64,000 nucleotides of DNA. Origin: BP-191 sp035940575. GTDB taxonomy: Bacteria > Actinomycetota > Actinomycetes > BP-191. Location: NCBI GenBank assembly GCA_035940575.1, contig DASZER010000061.1:1-64000 (forward strand), read 5' to 3'. The notes beneath the pieces were generated by a model that was not told the origin of the DNA, ran no database searches, and worked only from the letters and a program-made list of their open reading frames with translations. A program made the translations under genes and the position numbers. Positions 43,349 to 51,735 of this stretch are shown here, one piece after another; position 1 is the first letter of the stretch, and each line of letters begins with the position of its first letter.

Positions 43349-44362
43349 TCACTCTTCGGGGTCGCACAGGGGGTGCGTGGGGTCGACCGTGAGGATCTCG
43401 TCGACGCAGCGCGCGACGGTCTCCTCGAAGGGTTCGTCACGCTGCTCGCCGGCCTTGACCCCGTCGCGGGTGCCGACGGTGTCGGGGTCGCCGACGGGGG
43501 CCGTCTCGATCTCGGGGGCGTCGTGCGGGTTCGTGACCGGCTTCGGCGCCGGCGCGACGTCCACGGGCGCCGCGTGGCGGACGGTGCGGACCACGCGCTG
43601 GACGGTCGCCGGGGGCGGTACGACCCGCGCGACGTCGCCGACCGGCGCGGTCACGCGCTCGACGATCCCGCCCGCGGGCGGCGCGGCGGCGACCGTGGCC
43701 GACGGGCCGTCGCCGTGGCGTACGACGACGCCGCCCATCACGCCACCGACCGTGACGGCGGTGACGGTGGCGGCGACGGCGGCGGGCGTTCCCGCGAGGC
43801 GGAGGCGCCTGAGCACGCCGAGCGCGGTGAGGCCCGCGCTCTGCGCGGCACGGCGCATCCGGTGGCGCGCCTTGGTGAGCGCGGCCTCGGCGGACTTCGT
43901 GCCGACGCCGAGGGAGACGGCGGTCTCCTTGACGCTCATGCCGCTCGCGCGGGCCAGCACCACGGCGGACTCGCGCGGCGGCAGCTTGAGGCACTCGCCG
44001 TAGAGCCAGCGGGCCTCGGCGCGGTCGAGGACGGTGTCGTTGGGGTCGGGCGACTCCACCGAACGCAGCGCGTCCCGCACGCCCACGCGGAGCTGGCGCA
44101 CGCGGTCGCGCTGGACGTCGGCGCAGAGCCGGACGGTCACGGTGGAGAGGAACTGCCCGACGTACGCCGGGTCGAGCCGATCGAACGTCACCGCGCGCAG
44201 CATCGCCTCCTGCACCACGTCCTCGACCTCGTCGCGGCAGGACAGGCGGCGCGTGGCGATGCGGCGGAGGCGCTCGTAGTGGGGCAGGACGAGCGCCCAG
44301 CGCGCGTCGAGGTCCGCCGGAGCAGGAGACGTTCCCCCCTCCGTGGCGGCGATGACCGTCAA
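43349..44362 (-). CDS. ECF sigma factor fused to membrane segment and external tail
   Basis: A 337-residue protein. Residues ~15-170 are an ECF sigma: region 2 in RDEVEDVVQEAMLRAVTF and region 4 in LPPRESAVVLARASGMSVKETAVSLGVG. Then a membrane helix (~205-230, AAVAATVTAVTVGGVMGGVVV), and ~100 residues of Pro/Val/Asp-rich tail ending CVDEILTVDPTHPLC, two Cys near the end. By orientation the tail would be outside, so sigma would be tethered to the membrane. TTG start with gggag 5 nt upstream. A tiny Cys-pair protein follows. No separate anti-sigma gene is seen. Confidence 0.78.
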   Translation of the reverse strand: MTVIAATEGGTSPAPADLDARWALVLPHYERLRRIATRRLSCRDEVEDVVQEAMLRAVTFDRLDPAYVGQFLSTVTVRLCADVQRDRVRQLRVGVRDALRSVESPDPNDTVLDRAEARWLYGECLKLPPRESAVVLARASGMSVKETAVSLGVGTKSAEAALTKARHRMRRAAQSAGLTALGVLRRLRLAGTPAAVAATVTAVTVGGVMGGVVVRHGDGPSATVAAAPPAGGIVERVTAPVGDVARVVPPPATVQRVVRTVRHAAPVDVAPAPKPVTNPHDAPEIETAPVGDPDTVGTRDGVKAGEQRDEPFEETVARCVDEILTVDPTHPLCDPEE

Positions 44363-44550
44363 CAGAACTCCCGGGTCCGGTGGGCGGATGGAGCACGGGT
44401 GGCCGTTGCTTCGCCGCGAGCGTACGTAGTCCTGCGCGGGCCGGCCAGAAAAAGTCCTAGGGGGCGCGGCGCGGCGCGCGTAAAGCAGGTGCCTGGACAC
44501 CCGCGCGCGCCCAGCCCGCCGCGCAGGCGCATCCGAGGCGAGTCACGATC

Positions 44551-44706
44551 GGCGGCCACCCAGAGGCCGCCGTTCGTGCGTCCCACCCGGGGCGAAGGGC
44601 CGTACGCGGTTGCTGGGGGGCGCCGCGCCCGGCCCGACCCTGAGGGGGTTTGGTGGTCATGGGCGGCCGCGCGCGCGTCGCGCGGCTGCCCGTGATCGCG
44701 ACACGC
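44551..44706 (+). other. Intergenic stretch with strong hairpins, possible structured RNA
   Basis: The ~400 nt between the sigma factor start (44362) and the small gene at 44759 hold no convincing gene. Present are a 7-bp hairpin (ggcggcc / ggccgcc, 44551-44571) and a 13-bp hairpin (44661-44691, one G-T pair), followed by the terminator-like structure at 44707-44730. This is compatible with a small RNA on the plus strand, but no promoter is clear. Confidence 0.35.
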
Positions 44707-44730
44707 CGGGACGGCCCGCTCCCGTTTTTT
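44707..44730 (+). terminator. Intrinsic terminator with T6 tract
   Basis: A 5-bp stem cggga/tcccg with an 8-nt loop is followed at once by six T. T-tracts are rare in this window, so it stands out. No protein gene upstream on this strand would need it, which points to an RNA. Confidence 0.45.
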
Positions 44731-44758
44731 GTCACACCCCCCTTGCACAGTGGGAGCC

Positions 44759-44947
44759 ATGGAGCTCACCCGCTGGTGCGGCGGCTGCGCCGCGGAGACG
44801 GCGTACGTCCGCTTCGACTGCGCCGACCACCCCGAGGACTGCGTCGAGCTGGTCTGCGAGCTGTGCGGAGCAGGCCTGGAGCTCGCGGCGTTGCAGGTCG
44901 CGTCGCCCACGTCGGCGATGCGAGGAAGGAGGCGCCGCACCGCCTGA
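44759..44947 (+). CDS. Small Cys-rich, zinc-ribbon-like protein
   Basis: 62 residues starting MELTRWCGGCAAET; Cys pairs CGGC and CELCG with CADHPEDC between suggest one zinc site or two. The C terminus is basic (RGRRRRTA). tgggag lies 2 nt before the ATG, closer than usual. Short, but Cys spacing is far from random for this GC content. Function unknown. Confidence 0.5.
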   Translation: MELTRWCGGCAAETAYVRFDCADHPEDCVELVCELCGAGLELAALQVASPTSAMRGRRRRTA

Positions 44948-45073
44948 GCGCCCCGCGCCTGGTCCCCGCCCCGGCCCCGCCCCGGCCGACCTCGCGGGTC
45001 CTCCCCGCGGGCCCCCCGCGGAGCGCCGCGAGCACCGCGACGACCGCGACGACCGCGACCAGCGCGAGCACCG

Positions 45074-45193
45074 CGAGCGCCTGGCGAGCGCTGGCGAGCG
45101 CGACCACCGCGAGCACCGGCGAGCGCCTGGCGAGAGCTGGCGAGCGCGACCACCGCGAATACCCGCGAGCGCCTGGCGAGCGCTGGCGAGCGC
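45074..45193. repeat. 46-bp tandem repeat, ~2.6 copies
   Basis: Copies start at 45074, 45120 and 45166 with exact 46-bp spacing; the unit begins cgagcgcctggcgag. Copies 1 and 2 differ at only a few bases and copy 3 is cut after 28 bases at the stop codon of the minus-strand methyltransferase. Upstream (45025-45073) is a looser cgcgaccgcgag-type run. Noncoding as far as can be seen. Confidence 0.75.
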
Positions 45194-45990
45194 TACGGGC
45201 GTGGCGGCTCGCCGGGCGCGACCTCGGCCCACGCCACGGTCAGCTCGCCGAGGCGCCAGCGGGCGGGGTTGCGCGCGACGCGCCACCCCTCCGCCCCGAG
45301 CGCGGCCGCCGCGTCGGCCCACCGCTGCCGCGCGGGCACGTCGCCCGCGCGCAGCCAGGCGCGGTCCCACGCCGTGAGGAACGCGTGCACGCGCTCGCCC
45401 GCGACGTTGCGGTGGATCAGCGCCTTGGGCAGCCGCTCGGCCAGGTCCGAGGGCCGGTCCAGCTCCTCGACCCGCGCCGCGAACGTCACCGTCCGGGGCC
45501 CCGCCCTGTCCAGCGCGACCCACACGGCGCGGCGGCCGATCTCGTCGCACGTCCCCTCGACGACGACGCCGTCGTCGTCCAGCCGGTCGCGCAGGAGGTC
45601 CCAGGCGGCGAGGGCGGCGGGCTCGTCGTACTGGCGGAGCACGTTCATCGCGCGCACGACCACGGGCCGCCGCCCGCCCAGCGGCAGGTCGAACCCGCCG
45701 TGCACGAACGACAGCCCCGCCCGCGCGTACGGCCGCGCGGCCTCGACCCGCTCGCGCACGATCTCGACGCCGACGACCTCGACGTCCGGCCGCGCCTCCG
45801 CGAGCCGCGCGGCGAGCTCCAGCGTCGTCACGGGGTGCCGCCCGTAGCCGAGGTCCACGACCAAGGGGTCCGCGGCCCGGCGCAGCCGCGCGCCGTGCAG
45901 CGCCACCAGCCACCGGTCGACGCGGCGCAGCCGGTTCGGGTGCGTCGTGCCGCGCGTCTCCTCCCCGAGCGGCCGCCGGGGCCGCGTCAC
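45193..45990 (-). CDS. SAM-dependent methyltransferase-like protein
   Basis: A 265-residue protein with a class I SAM fold: PLVVDLGYGRHPVTTLELAARL is motif I, VEVVGVEIVRERVEAA the acidic strand, and LRQYDEPAALAAWDLLRDRL and VVVEGTCDEIGRR later strands. Last gene of the minus-strand operon starting at 52218; its GTG overlaps the SDR stop. The 3' end runs into the 46-bp tandem repeat. Substrate unknown. Confidence 0.72.
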   Translation of the reverse strand: MTRPRRPLGEETRGTTHPNRLRRVDRWLVALHGARLRRAADPLVVDLGYGRHPVTTLELAARLAEARPDVEVVGVEIVRERVEAARPYARAGLSFVHGGFDLPLGGRRPVVVRAMNVLRQYDEPAALAAWDLLRDRLDDDGVVVEGTCDEIGRRAVWVALDRAGPRTVTFAARVEELDRPSDLAERLPKALIHRNVAGERVHAFLTAWDRAWLRAGDVPARQRWADAAAALGAEGWRVARNPARWRLGELTVAWAEVAPGEPPRP

Positions 45991-46768
45991 CGCCGCGCGC
46001 GGGACGCGGCGAGGTCGAACGCCTGCCGCAGCCCGCTCAGGTGCACCACCCGCCCTGCGCCGAGCACCCGAGGCACCGCCGCGACCCGCACGCCGGGCCG
46101 GGTGAGGCAGCGTTCGATCGCCGCCGCCACCCACGACGCCGGGAAGCCGCCGAACCGCGCCTCCGGCGCCCCGGGCAGCGGCTCGAGCCCCTGCGACCGC
46201 GGCAGCCACTCCGTCTCGATCGGGCCCGGCATGACGAGGTGCGCCCGGACGCCGCGCCCGCGCACCTCCCGCCGCAGCGCGTCGGTGAAGCCGTTCACCG
46301 CGGCCTTGGTCGAGCAGTACACCGAGAACGGCGGCGCCGACACCCAGCCGGCCATGGACGAGACGTTCACGACGTCGCCGCGCCCAGCCGCGAGCATCGA
46401 CGGCAGCGCGAGCCTGCACAGGTCGATCAGGCCGACGACGTTGACCGCGTAGAGGTACTCGACCTTCTCCAGCGGCATGTCCTCGAACGCGCCCTGCCAG
46501 CCGAGGCCCGCGTTGTTCACGAGGGCGTCGATGCGGCCGTGGCGCTCCAGCACCCCCGACACCAGCGCCGCGCGGTCCGCCGCCACCCCGACGTCGCAGC
46601 GCACGACCTCGACCCCGGGCTTCGACGCCGCCAGCGCCTCGAGCCGTACGAGGTCGCGCGCGCAGCCGACGACGGTCGGCCCTTGCGCGCGAGGCGTACC
46701 GCCGTGTCGCGCCCGATCCCCGCGCTCGCGCCCGTGACCACGACGACCCGCCCGCGCACGCTGCTCAT
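45987..46768 (-). CDS. Short-chain dehydrogenase/reductase, frameshifted
   Basis: An SDR split by a one-base deletion. The N terminus in one frame reads MSSVRGRVVVVTGASAGIG (TGxxxGIG, NADP-binding); after the break near 46676-46684 the other frame continues PTVVGCARDLVRLEALA, then VNNAGLGWQGAFED, the catalytic Ser in VNVSSMAGW and YCSTKAAV (YxxxK). Total length 782 nt, one short of 261 codons. If the missing base is a sequencing error it is an intact enzyme; otherwise a young pseudogene. The ATG overlaps the aminotransferase stop (ATGA). Confidence 0.75.
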
Positions 46769-47850
46769 GCCCGCATCCTCGCCAGCGCCGCACCGAGGCG
46801 CTCGTAGTCGCCGATGACGTTGTACGGCGCCGCCGACACCCGCAGCCACCCGCGCCCCCGCCACGCCGTGGCGCCGACCTCGACCCGGTCGGCCGCCCAC
46901 AGCGCGTCGCGCAGCGCCGTGGCCTCGGCGTACGACGCCAGCCCCGCGTCGAGCAGCACCATGGCCTCGTGCCGTTCCTCCGGCGCGGGCGCCGGCAGCC
47001 CCGACGCCGCAGCCCCCGCGCGGGCCAGGGACCGGCCGTACGCGCGCACGTCGTCCCACCCCAGCGAGGCCATGAACGCCAGCGCGGCAGGCACCGACAG
47101 CCACGCGGACGGGTCGAACGTCCCCGACCAGTCGGACTCCTCCTGGAACCCGAGCCCCCACCCGTGCGAGGCCACCAGCGGCCTGACCGGGTGCCGCGCG
47201 TACAGGACGGCGGCGGTCTTGGGGGCGCAGACCCACTTGTGCAGGTTGCCCGTCCACCAGTCCGGGTCCAGCGCCGCCAGGTCGACGGGCAGCAGGCCGG
47301 GCGCGTGCGCGGCGTCGACGAGGCACGGCACGCCGCGCTCGCGGCAGCCCGCGACGACCTCCTCGAACGGCATCCGCAGCCCCGTCCCCGACGTCACCGC
47401 GTCCACGACGACGAGCCGGGCGCGCTCGTCCACGGCGTCCAGCAGCACCGACGCGGGCGCGTCGAGGTCGAACGCCACCGTCACGACCTCCGCCCCGCGC
47501 TGGTCGAGCGCGGCGGCGACGGCCGGGTAGACGTGGTCGGTCACGACGACGCGGTCGCCGGGCCGTACGACCGACGCGAGGACGGTGGCGACGCCGGTGG
47601 TGGCGTTCGGCACGAGGACGAGCCGCGCGGGGTCGGCGCCGAGGAACGCCGACACCTCCGCCCGCACTGCCGCGACGCGCTCGGGGTAGCGGCGGACCAG
47701 GAGGTCGACGGGCTGCTCCTCGAGCCGCGCGCGCCAGCGCGCCTGCTCGTCCAGGACGGGCCGCGGCGCGGCGCCGAACGACCCGTGGTTGAGGAACGCC
47801 GCCTCCGGGTCGAGCGTCCACTGCCCCCGGACGGCCGCGCCGAGCGTCAC
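46765..47850 (-). CDS. Class V aminotransferase, isopenicillin-N-epimerase-like
   Basis: A 361-residue PLP enzyme. FLNHGSFGAAPRPVLD is the N-terminal signature of the group, VPNATTGVATVL the phosphate strand, VDAAHAPGLLPVDLAAL the Asp region, and the lysine is in WWTGNLHKWVCAPKTAA. It may epimerise, desulfurate or cleave an amino acid; the substrate is unknown. The GTG overlaps the upstream FGGY stop. Confidence 0.85.
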   Translation of the reverse strand: MTLGAAVRGQWTLDPEAAFLNHGSFGAAPRPVLDEQARWRARLEEQPVDLLVRRYPERVAAVRAEVSAFLGADPARLVLVPNATTGVATVLASVVRPGDRVVVTDHVYPAVAAALDQRGAEVVTVAFDLDAPASVLLDAVDERARLVVVDAVTSGTGLRMPFEEVVAGCRERGVPCLVDAAHAPGLLPVDLAALDPDWWTGNLHKWVCAPKTAAVLYARHPVRPLVASHGWGLGFQEESDWSGTFDPSAWLSVPAALAFMASLGWDDVRAYGRSLARAGAAASGLPAPAPEERHEAMVLLDAGLASYAEATALRDALWAADRVEVGATAWRGRGWLRVSAAPYNVIGDYERLGAALARMRA

Positions 47851-48932
47851 GGGGAGGCGGCCGCGTAGCGACCGGCGAGGTCGACGTCGGGCTCGTCCAC
47901 GTACGCCACGGGGTTGGCCTCCTCGCGGTCGAGGTGCCCGCCCGTCGCGGTCGCCGTGAGCATCGCGAGGCCGAGCGTCGTCAGCTCGGGCGAGCGCCGG
48001 TGCACGACGGGCAGCCCGGTCACCGACGGCAGCACCGCGCGCCACGCGCGGTCGGGGGAGCCGTGCGCGTAGAGGAACGGCGCCTCCGGCGCGAGCGCGC
48101 GCACGACCCGCGCGACCGCGAACGCGCCCGACTCGTACGCCACCCGCACCGGGTCCTCCCCCGGCCGCGCGACGGCGGCCGAGGCGGCCAGCGACTCGCG
48201 CGAGCGACCGGTCCGCAGCACCAGCGCGTCGAGCGCGTCGACCATGCCTGGCAACGGCGCCTCGTACACCTGGTACGACCGCCCGCCCGCGCGCAGCACG
48301 ACGCCCTCGGGGGGCGCGGCGGCCGGCGGCGCGACGGGCACGTGCACGACGACGGGCGAGCCGAACGTCACGAGCGGCGCCACCGCGCCGGCGCCCTCGA
48401 CCGCGCACACCTCGCTCGTCGCGCCGATCGCGACGGGCACGCGCGAGCGCAGCCCGAGCCGACGCGCGGCGGGCAGCATCAGGTCGCCGAGGACGTCGGT
48501 GGAGCCGTTCTGCGGCGCCATCCGCTCGGCGCGCGGGTCGGCCGCAGTCCCGTCGGGCGCGAAGAACCCCGTCGCCGACGCGACGGTCGGGTCGGTCGCG
48601 AGCCTGCCCGTGAGCAACGACGCCACGAAGTCCCGCGCCGACGCGATCCACCCCTCGCCGGGGATGTCGGGCACCGACGCCAGCACCGGCGTCAACGGCT
48701 CGCCCTCGCGCGACACGAGCAGCCACCCGCCGGTGCCCGAGCAGCCGACGCCCTCGACCTCGACGGGGTCCGCGCCCGCGGCCACGGCCCCCGCGACGGC
48801 GGCCTCGACGGCGTCCCACACGTCCCGCGCCGACGAGCCGCGCGGCGAGCGCGCGACGGCGACGAGGCCCGACGGCGACCACACCGCCGCCGTCACCTCG
48901 GCGGCCCCGACGTCGAGCGCCAGCCAGGTCAT
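47847..48932 (-). CDS. FGGY-type carbohydrate kinase-like protein, compact
   Basis: A 361-residue member of the xylulokinase/gluconokinase fold, ~130 shorter than usual. Seen: MTWLALDVGAAEVTAAVW (phosphate-1 like), VEGVGCSGTGGWLLVS, and LATDPTVASATGFFAPDG (the family's TDxxxASxT motif, with the Asp in place). APFLYAHGSPDRAWRAVLPSVTG matches the C-terminal ATP region (usually GGG-K-S). The shortening removes parts of the first domain, so activity on a sugar is uncertain. Translationally coupled to its neighbour. Confidence 0.72.
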   Translation of the reverse strand: MTWLALDVGAAEVTAAVWSPSGLVAVARSPRGSSARDVWDAVEAAVAGAVAAGADPVEVEGVGCSGTGGWLLVSREGEPLTPVLASVPDIPGEGWIASARDFVASLLTGRLATDPTVASATGFFAPDGTAADPRAERMAPQNGSTDVLGDLMLPAARRLGLRSRVPVAIGATSEVCAVEGAGAVAPLVTFGSPVVVHVPVAPPAAAPPEGVVLRAGGRSYQVYEAPLPGMVDALDALVLRTGRSRESLAASAAVARPGEDPVRVAYESGAFAVARVVRALAPEAPFLYAHGSPDRAWRAVLPSVTGLPVVHRRSPELTTLGLAMLTATATGGHLDREEANPVAYVDEPDVDLAGRYAAASP

Positions 48933-48939
48933 CGCGCCC

Positions 48940-49815
48940 TCATCGGGAGCGGACGACCTTGCCGATCGCGGAGAAGTCCTCGCGCCCGTAGCCCGCGTCC
49001 TGCGCCTCCCGCAGCGTCGAGCGCACGACGCGCGTCGAGGCGAGGTCGACCTCGACGCGCGCGGCGTACGCCAGCGCGAGGTCGAGGTCCTTCGCCATCA
49101 GGTCGGCCATGAAGCCGGGCTTCCAGCCGTTCGAGGCCGGCGCGTCGGGCTGGACCCCCTCGAACGGCACCCGCGTGCGTACCGCCGTGCAGTCGCCCGT
49201 CGAGTGCAGCAGCACCTCGAGGAGCGAGTGCGGGTCGACGCCCGAGCGGTGCGCCAGCGTGAACGCCTCCGCCGTCGCCTGCATCTGCGCGGCGTAGAGG
49301 AGGTTGTTGCAGAGCTTCACGACCTGGCCCATGCCGGGGCCGCCCACGTGCACGACCAGCCTCGCGAACGCCGCGAGCACGGGCCGCACCTCGTCGAGCA
49401 CCTCGGCGTCGCCGCCGACCATCAGCGTCAGCGTGCCGTTCTCCGCGCCGACCGAGCCGCCGGAGACGGGCGCGTCCAGGTACCGCGCGCCGGCCTCGGT
49501 CACGACCGCGTGCTGCTCGCGCTCGACGTCGGGGTCGATGGTCGAGCAGTCCACGACGACCGCGCCGGGCCGCAACGAGTCCGCCATCGCGGCGACCACG
49601 GAGGCGACGTCGGGCGACGACGGAACGCAGAGCACCACGACGTCCGACGCCTTCGCGACGCCCGCGGGCGAGCCGCCGTCGACGGCGCCGTACCCGACCG
49701 CCGCCTCGACCGGCCCGGGCGAGCGCGAGGCGACGGTCACGCGGTGACCCGCGGAGACCAGATGGCGCGCCATGGGCAGACCCATGACGCCGAGCCCGAC
49801 GAAGCCGACGTCCAC
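48940..49815 (-). CDS. 3-Hydroxyisobutyrate-dehydrogenase-family oxidoreductase
   Basis: A 291-residue NAD(P)-dependent enzyme. VGFVGLGVMGLPMARHL is the GxGxxG dinucleotide loop, DAPVSGGSVGAENGTLTLMVGG the substrate loop (conserved DAPVSGG), and the catalytic Lys lies in GQVVKLCNNLL. All family marks are kept. The GTG begins 4 nt after the peptidase stop. Acts on a beta-hydroxyacid of unknown type. Confidence 0.9.
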   Translation of the reverse strand: MDVGFVGLGVMGLPMARHLVSAGHRVTVASRSPGPVEAAVGYGAVDGGSPAGVAKASDVVVLCVPSSPDVASVVAAMADSLRPGAVVVDCSTIDPDVEREQHAVVTEAGARYLDAPVSGGSVGAENGTLTLMVGGDAEVLDEVRPVLAAFARLVVHVGGPGMGQVVKLCNNLLYAAQMQATAEAFTLAHRSGVDPHSLLEVLLHSTGDCTAVRTRVPFEGVQPDAPASNGWKPGFMADLMAKDLDLALAYAARVEVDLASTRVVRSTLREAQDAGYGREDFSAIGKVVRSR

Positions 49816-49819
49816 CCGC

Positions 49820-51715
49820 CTACCGAACCACGGGCAGCCGGATCACGCTCGCTTTCGGTCCGACGGCCAGGCTCACGACGCCGCCGGCGTTGGACGCGAG
49901 CGAGCCGCCGGTGGCGTTCGAGAACGTGAACCGCAGGCGGTGGCCCTTCGGCACGACGTAGTCCGTGTAGAGCGACGGGAACCTCATGAGCACCGGCGTG
50001 TTCGGCTGCAGCGGCGTGCCGATGACCGGGGTCGAGGGCCCGCGCGGCTTCACGGAGTCGCGGACGATCGCCTGGAGCCAGGCGTACGTCACGGTCAGGA
50101 CGCCGCGGTCGTCGCCGTCGTAGAGGTTGTCGTCGGGCGTGTCGGTGTCCTCGGCGTCGGGGCCGAGGTCGTCGATCCGCACCGCGATCGACGTGTCCGG
50201 GCCGGTCGCGGAGACCTTCAGGTCGAGCTGCACCTGCCCGGACAGCCGCGTCGTCCTGCCGAACGGCGCCGTCACGAACTGCACCGACCGCGGCGCCCCC
50301 GCGCCCGCCGCGTTGTCGGCCCACTGCACGGTGTCCGCCTCGCCGACGGGACGGTTGCCTAGGCTGCCGTCGGGGGCCGGGTACAGCACGAGGTCCGAGC
50401 GCGACGCGGGGTACGACGTGCCGCTGACCCAGTTGCCGCGCGCCTGCTGCACCTCGACCGGCCTCGCGAGCGCGCCCGCCTGCTTCCCCTTGAGGAACTG
50501 GAGCCACCAGCGGTGGTTGGCCTCGATGAACTTGTCGGCGAGCGGGTGCGGGATCGTGTGGCCGCTGGCCGCGCACGTCTCCTCGGTCGGGCAGCGCGGG
50601 TCGACGTGGTCGCCGTTGAGCAGCCAGAGCTTCTTCGGCAGGCCCCTCGGCAGCGACAGCCACATGTTGCCGACGTTGCTGGTCTTGACGTTGAAGTCGA
50701 ACAGGCCGTGGATCAGGAACGTCGCCGCGCGCGTCCCGCCCGCGTCCTTGCGGAAGTCGCGCTCGGCCCAGTGCGGGGAGTTCGCGCTCTGGTACGGCGG
50801 CGCGTAGCCGCCCGCGGCGACCGCGCCGAGCGTGGCGATGCAGGCCCGCCGCTCGGCGACGTGCGCGGGGTAGAGCGGGTCCTTGGTGCCGGAGTTCTGC
50901 ACGTCGGTCGCGGCCATGACGGCGGTGAAGTTCGCCGGCGTCGCCAGGTGCCCCGTCGACTCGACGCCGTTCATGAAGTGGTAGTCGTACCAGGCGTCGA
51001 TCGCGCGGATCGGGATGACGGCGGCGAGGGCGCTCTTGTTCTTGCCGGAGATGGGCTGCTCGACGGCGGCGCCCATCGCGATCGTGCCGTCGTACGAGCC
51101 GCCGGTCATGCCGACCTTGCCGTTGCTCCACTTCTGCGACGACAGCCAGTCGACGACGTCGACGGCGTCGAACACCTCGTCGCGGTCGCCGTAGGTCTGG
51201 CAGCCCGAGGTGTTGCGCGTGCCGCGCAGGTCCATCGCCGCGAACGCGTACCCGCGCGGCACGAAGTACTCGTCGTACCACTCGGGGTACGGCGTCTGGT
51301 GCTCGTCGCACGCGCTGATGCCGGTGCCGCCGGGCGAGCCGGGGAGGCCGCCGGGGGGCGACTGCGTCGGCGTCTTGCACTCGCCCTTGTAGCCGCGGCC
51401 GAGCGTGTTGAAGTACGGCGACGCCATGAGGATCGTCGGCACGCGCACGCCCGCCGGGGTCTTGGGGCGGATCAGGTCGACCCAGATCTGGTTGACCCCG
51501 TCGCGCGCGGTGACCTGCACGGACTCGCGGACCGCGTCCTTGTACGAGTACCGCACCGGGTCGATTCGGTCGAGGTCGGGCAGGCCGGGCGTCTGGGGCG
51601 GGGTCTTCGCGTTGAACTCGTCGGTCGCGCGGGTCCCGCGCGCGGGCGCGGCGTCCGACGTGACGATCCCGAGCAGGACGACGGCGGCGGTGACGGCGGG
51701 CAGCAGGCGGCGCAT
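49820..51715 (-). CDS. Exported CocE/X-Pro dipeptidyl-peptidase-type hydrolase
   Basis: A 631-residue protein with a signal peptide (LLPAVTAAVVLLGIVTSDA). The peptidase S15 domain has YAFAAMDLRGTRNTSG, the nucleophile Ser in GMTGGSYDGTIAM, the Asp in IHGLFDFNVKTSN and a His in LLNGDHVDPR. The C-terminal beta-sandwich (PepX_C) covers the last ~200 residues (SGQVQLDLKVSATGPDTS). It probably cuts proline-containing peptides or esters outside the cell. Second gene of the long minus-strand operon. Confidence 0.88.
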   Translation of the reverse strand: MRRLLPAVTAAVVLLGIVTSDAAPARGTRATDEFNAKTPPQTPGLPDLDRIDPVRYSYKDAVRESVQVTARDGVNQIWVDLIRPKTPAGVRVPTILMASPYFNTLGRGYKGECKTPTQSPPGGLPGSPGGTGISACDEHQTPYPEWYDEYFVPRGYAFAAMDLRGTRNTSGCQTYGDRDEVFDAVDVVDWLSSQKWSNGKVGMTGGSYDGTIAMGAAVEQPISGKNKSALAAVIPIRAIDAWYDYHFMNGVESTGHLATPANFTAVMAATDVQNSGTKDPLYPAHVAERRACIATLGAVAAGGYAPPYQSANSPHWAERDFRKDAGGTRAATFLIHGLFDFNVKTSNVGNMWLSLPRGLPKKLWLLNGDHVDPRCPTEETCAASGHTIPHPLADKFIEANHRWWLQFLKGKQAGALARPVEVQQARGNWVSGTSYPASRSDLVLYPAPDGSLGNRPVGEADTVQWADNAAGAGAPRSVQFVTAPFGRTTRLSGQVQLDLKVSATGPDTSIAVRIDDLGPDAEDTDTPDDNLYDGDDRGVLTVTYAWLQAIVRDSVKPRGPSTPVIGTPLQPNTPVLMRFPSLYTDYVVPKGHRLRFTFSNATGGSLASNAGGVVSLAVGPKASVIRLPVVR

Positions 51716-51735
51716 CCCGATCCGTTCGACCCCGG

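Noticed and set aside
44729..44758. TTGTCA as a -35 box for the small Cys-rich gene
   Set aside because: No -10 element at a proper distance; the T-run fits better as the end of a terminator.
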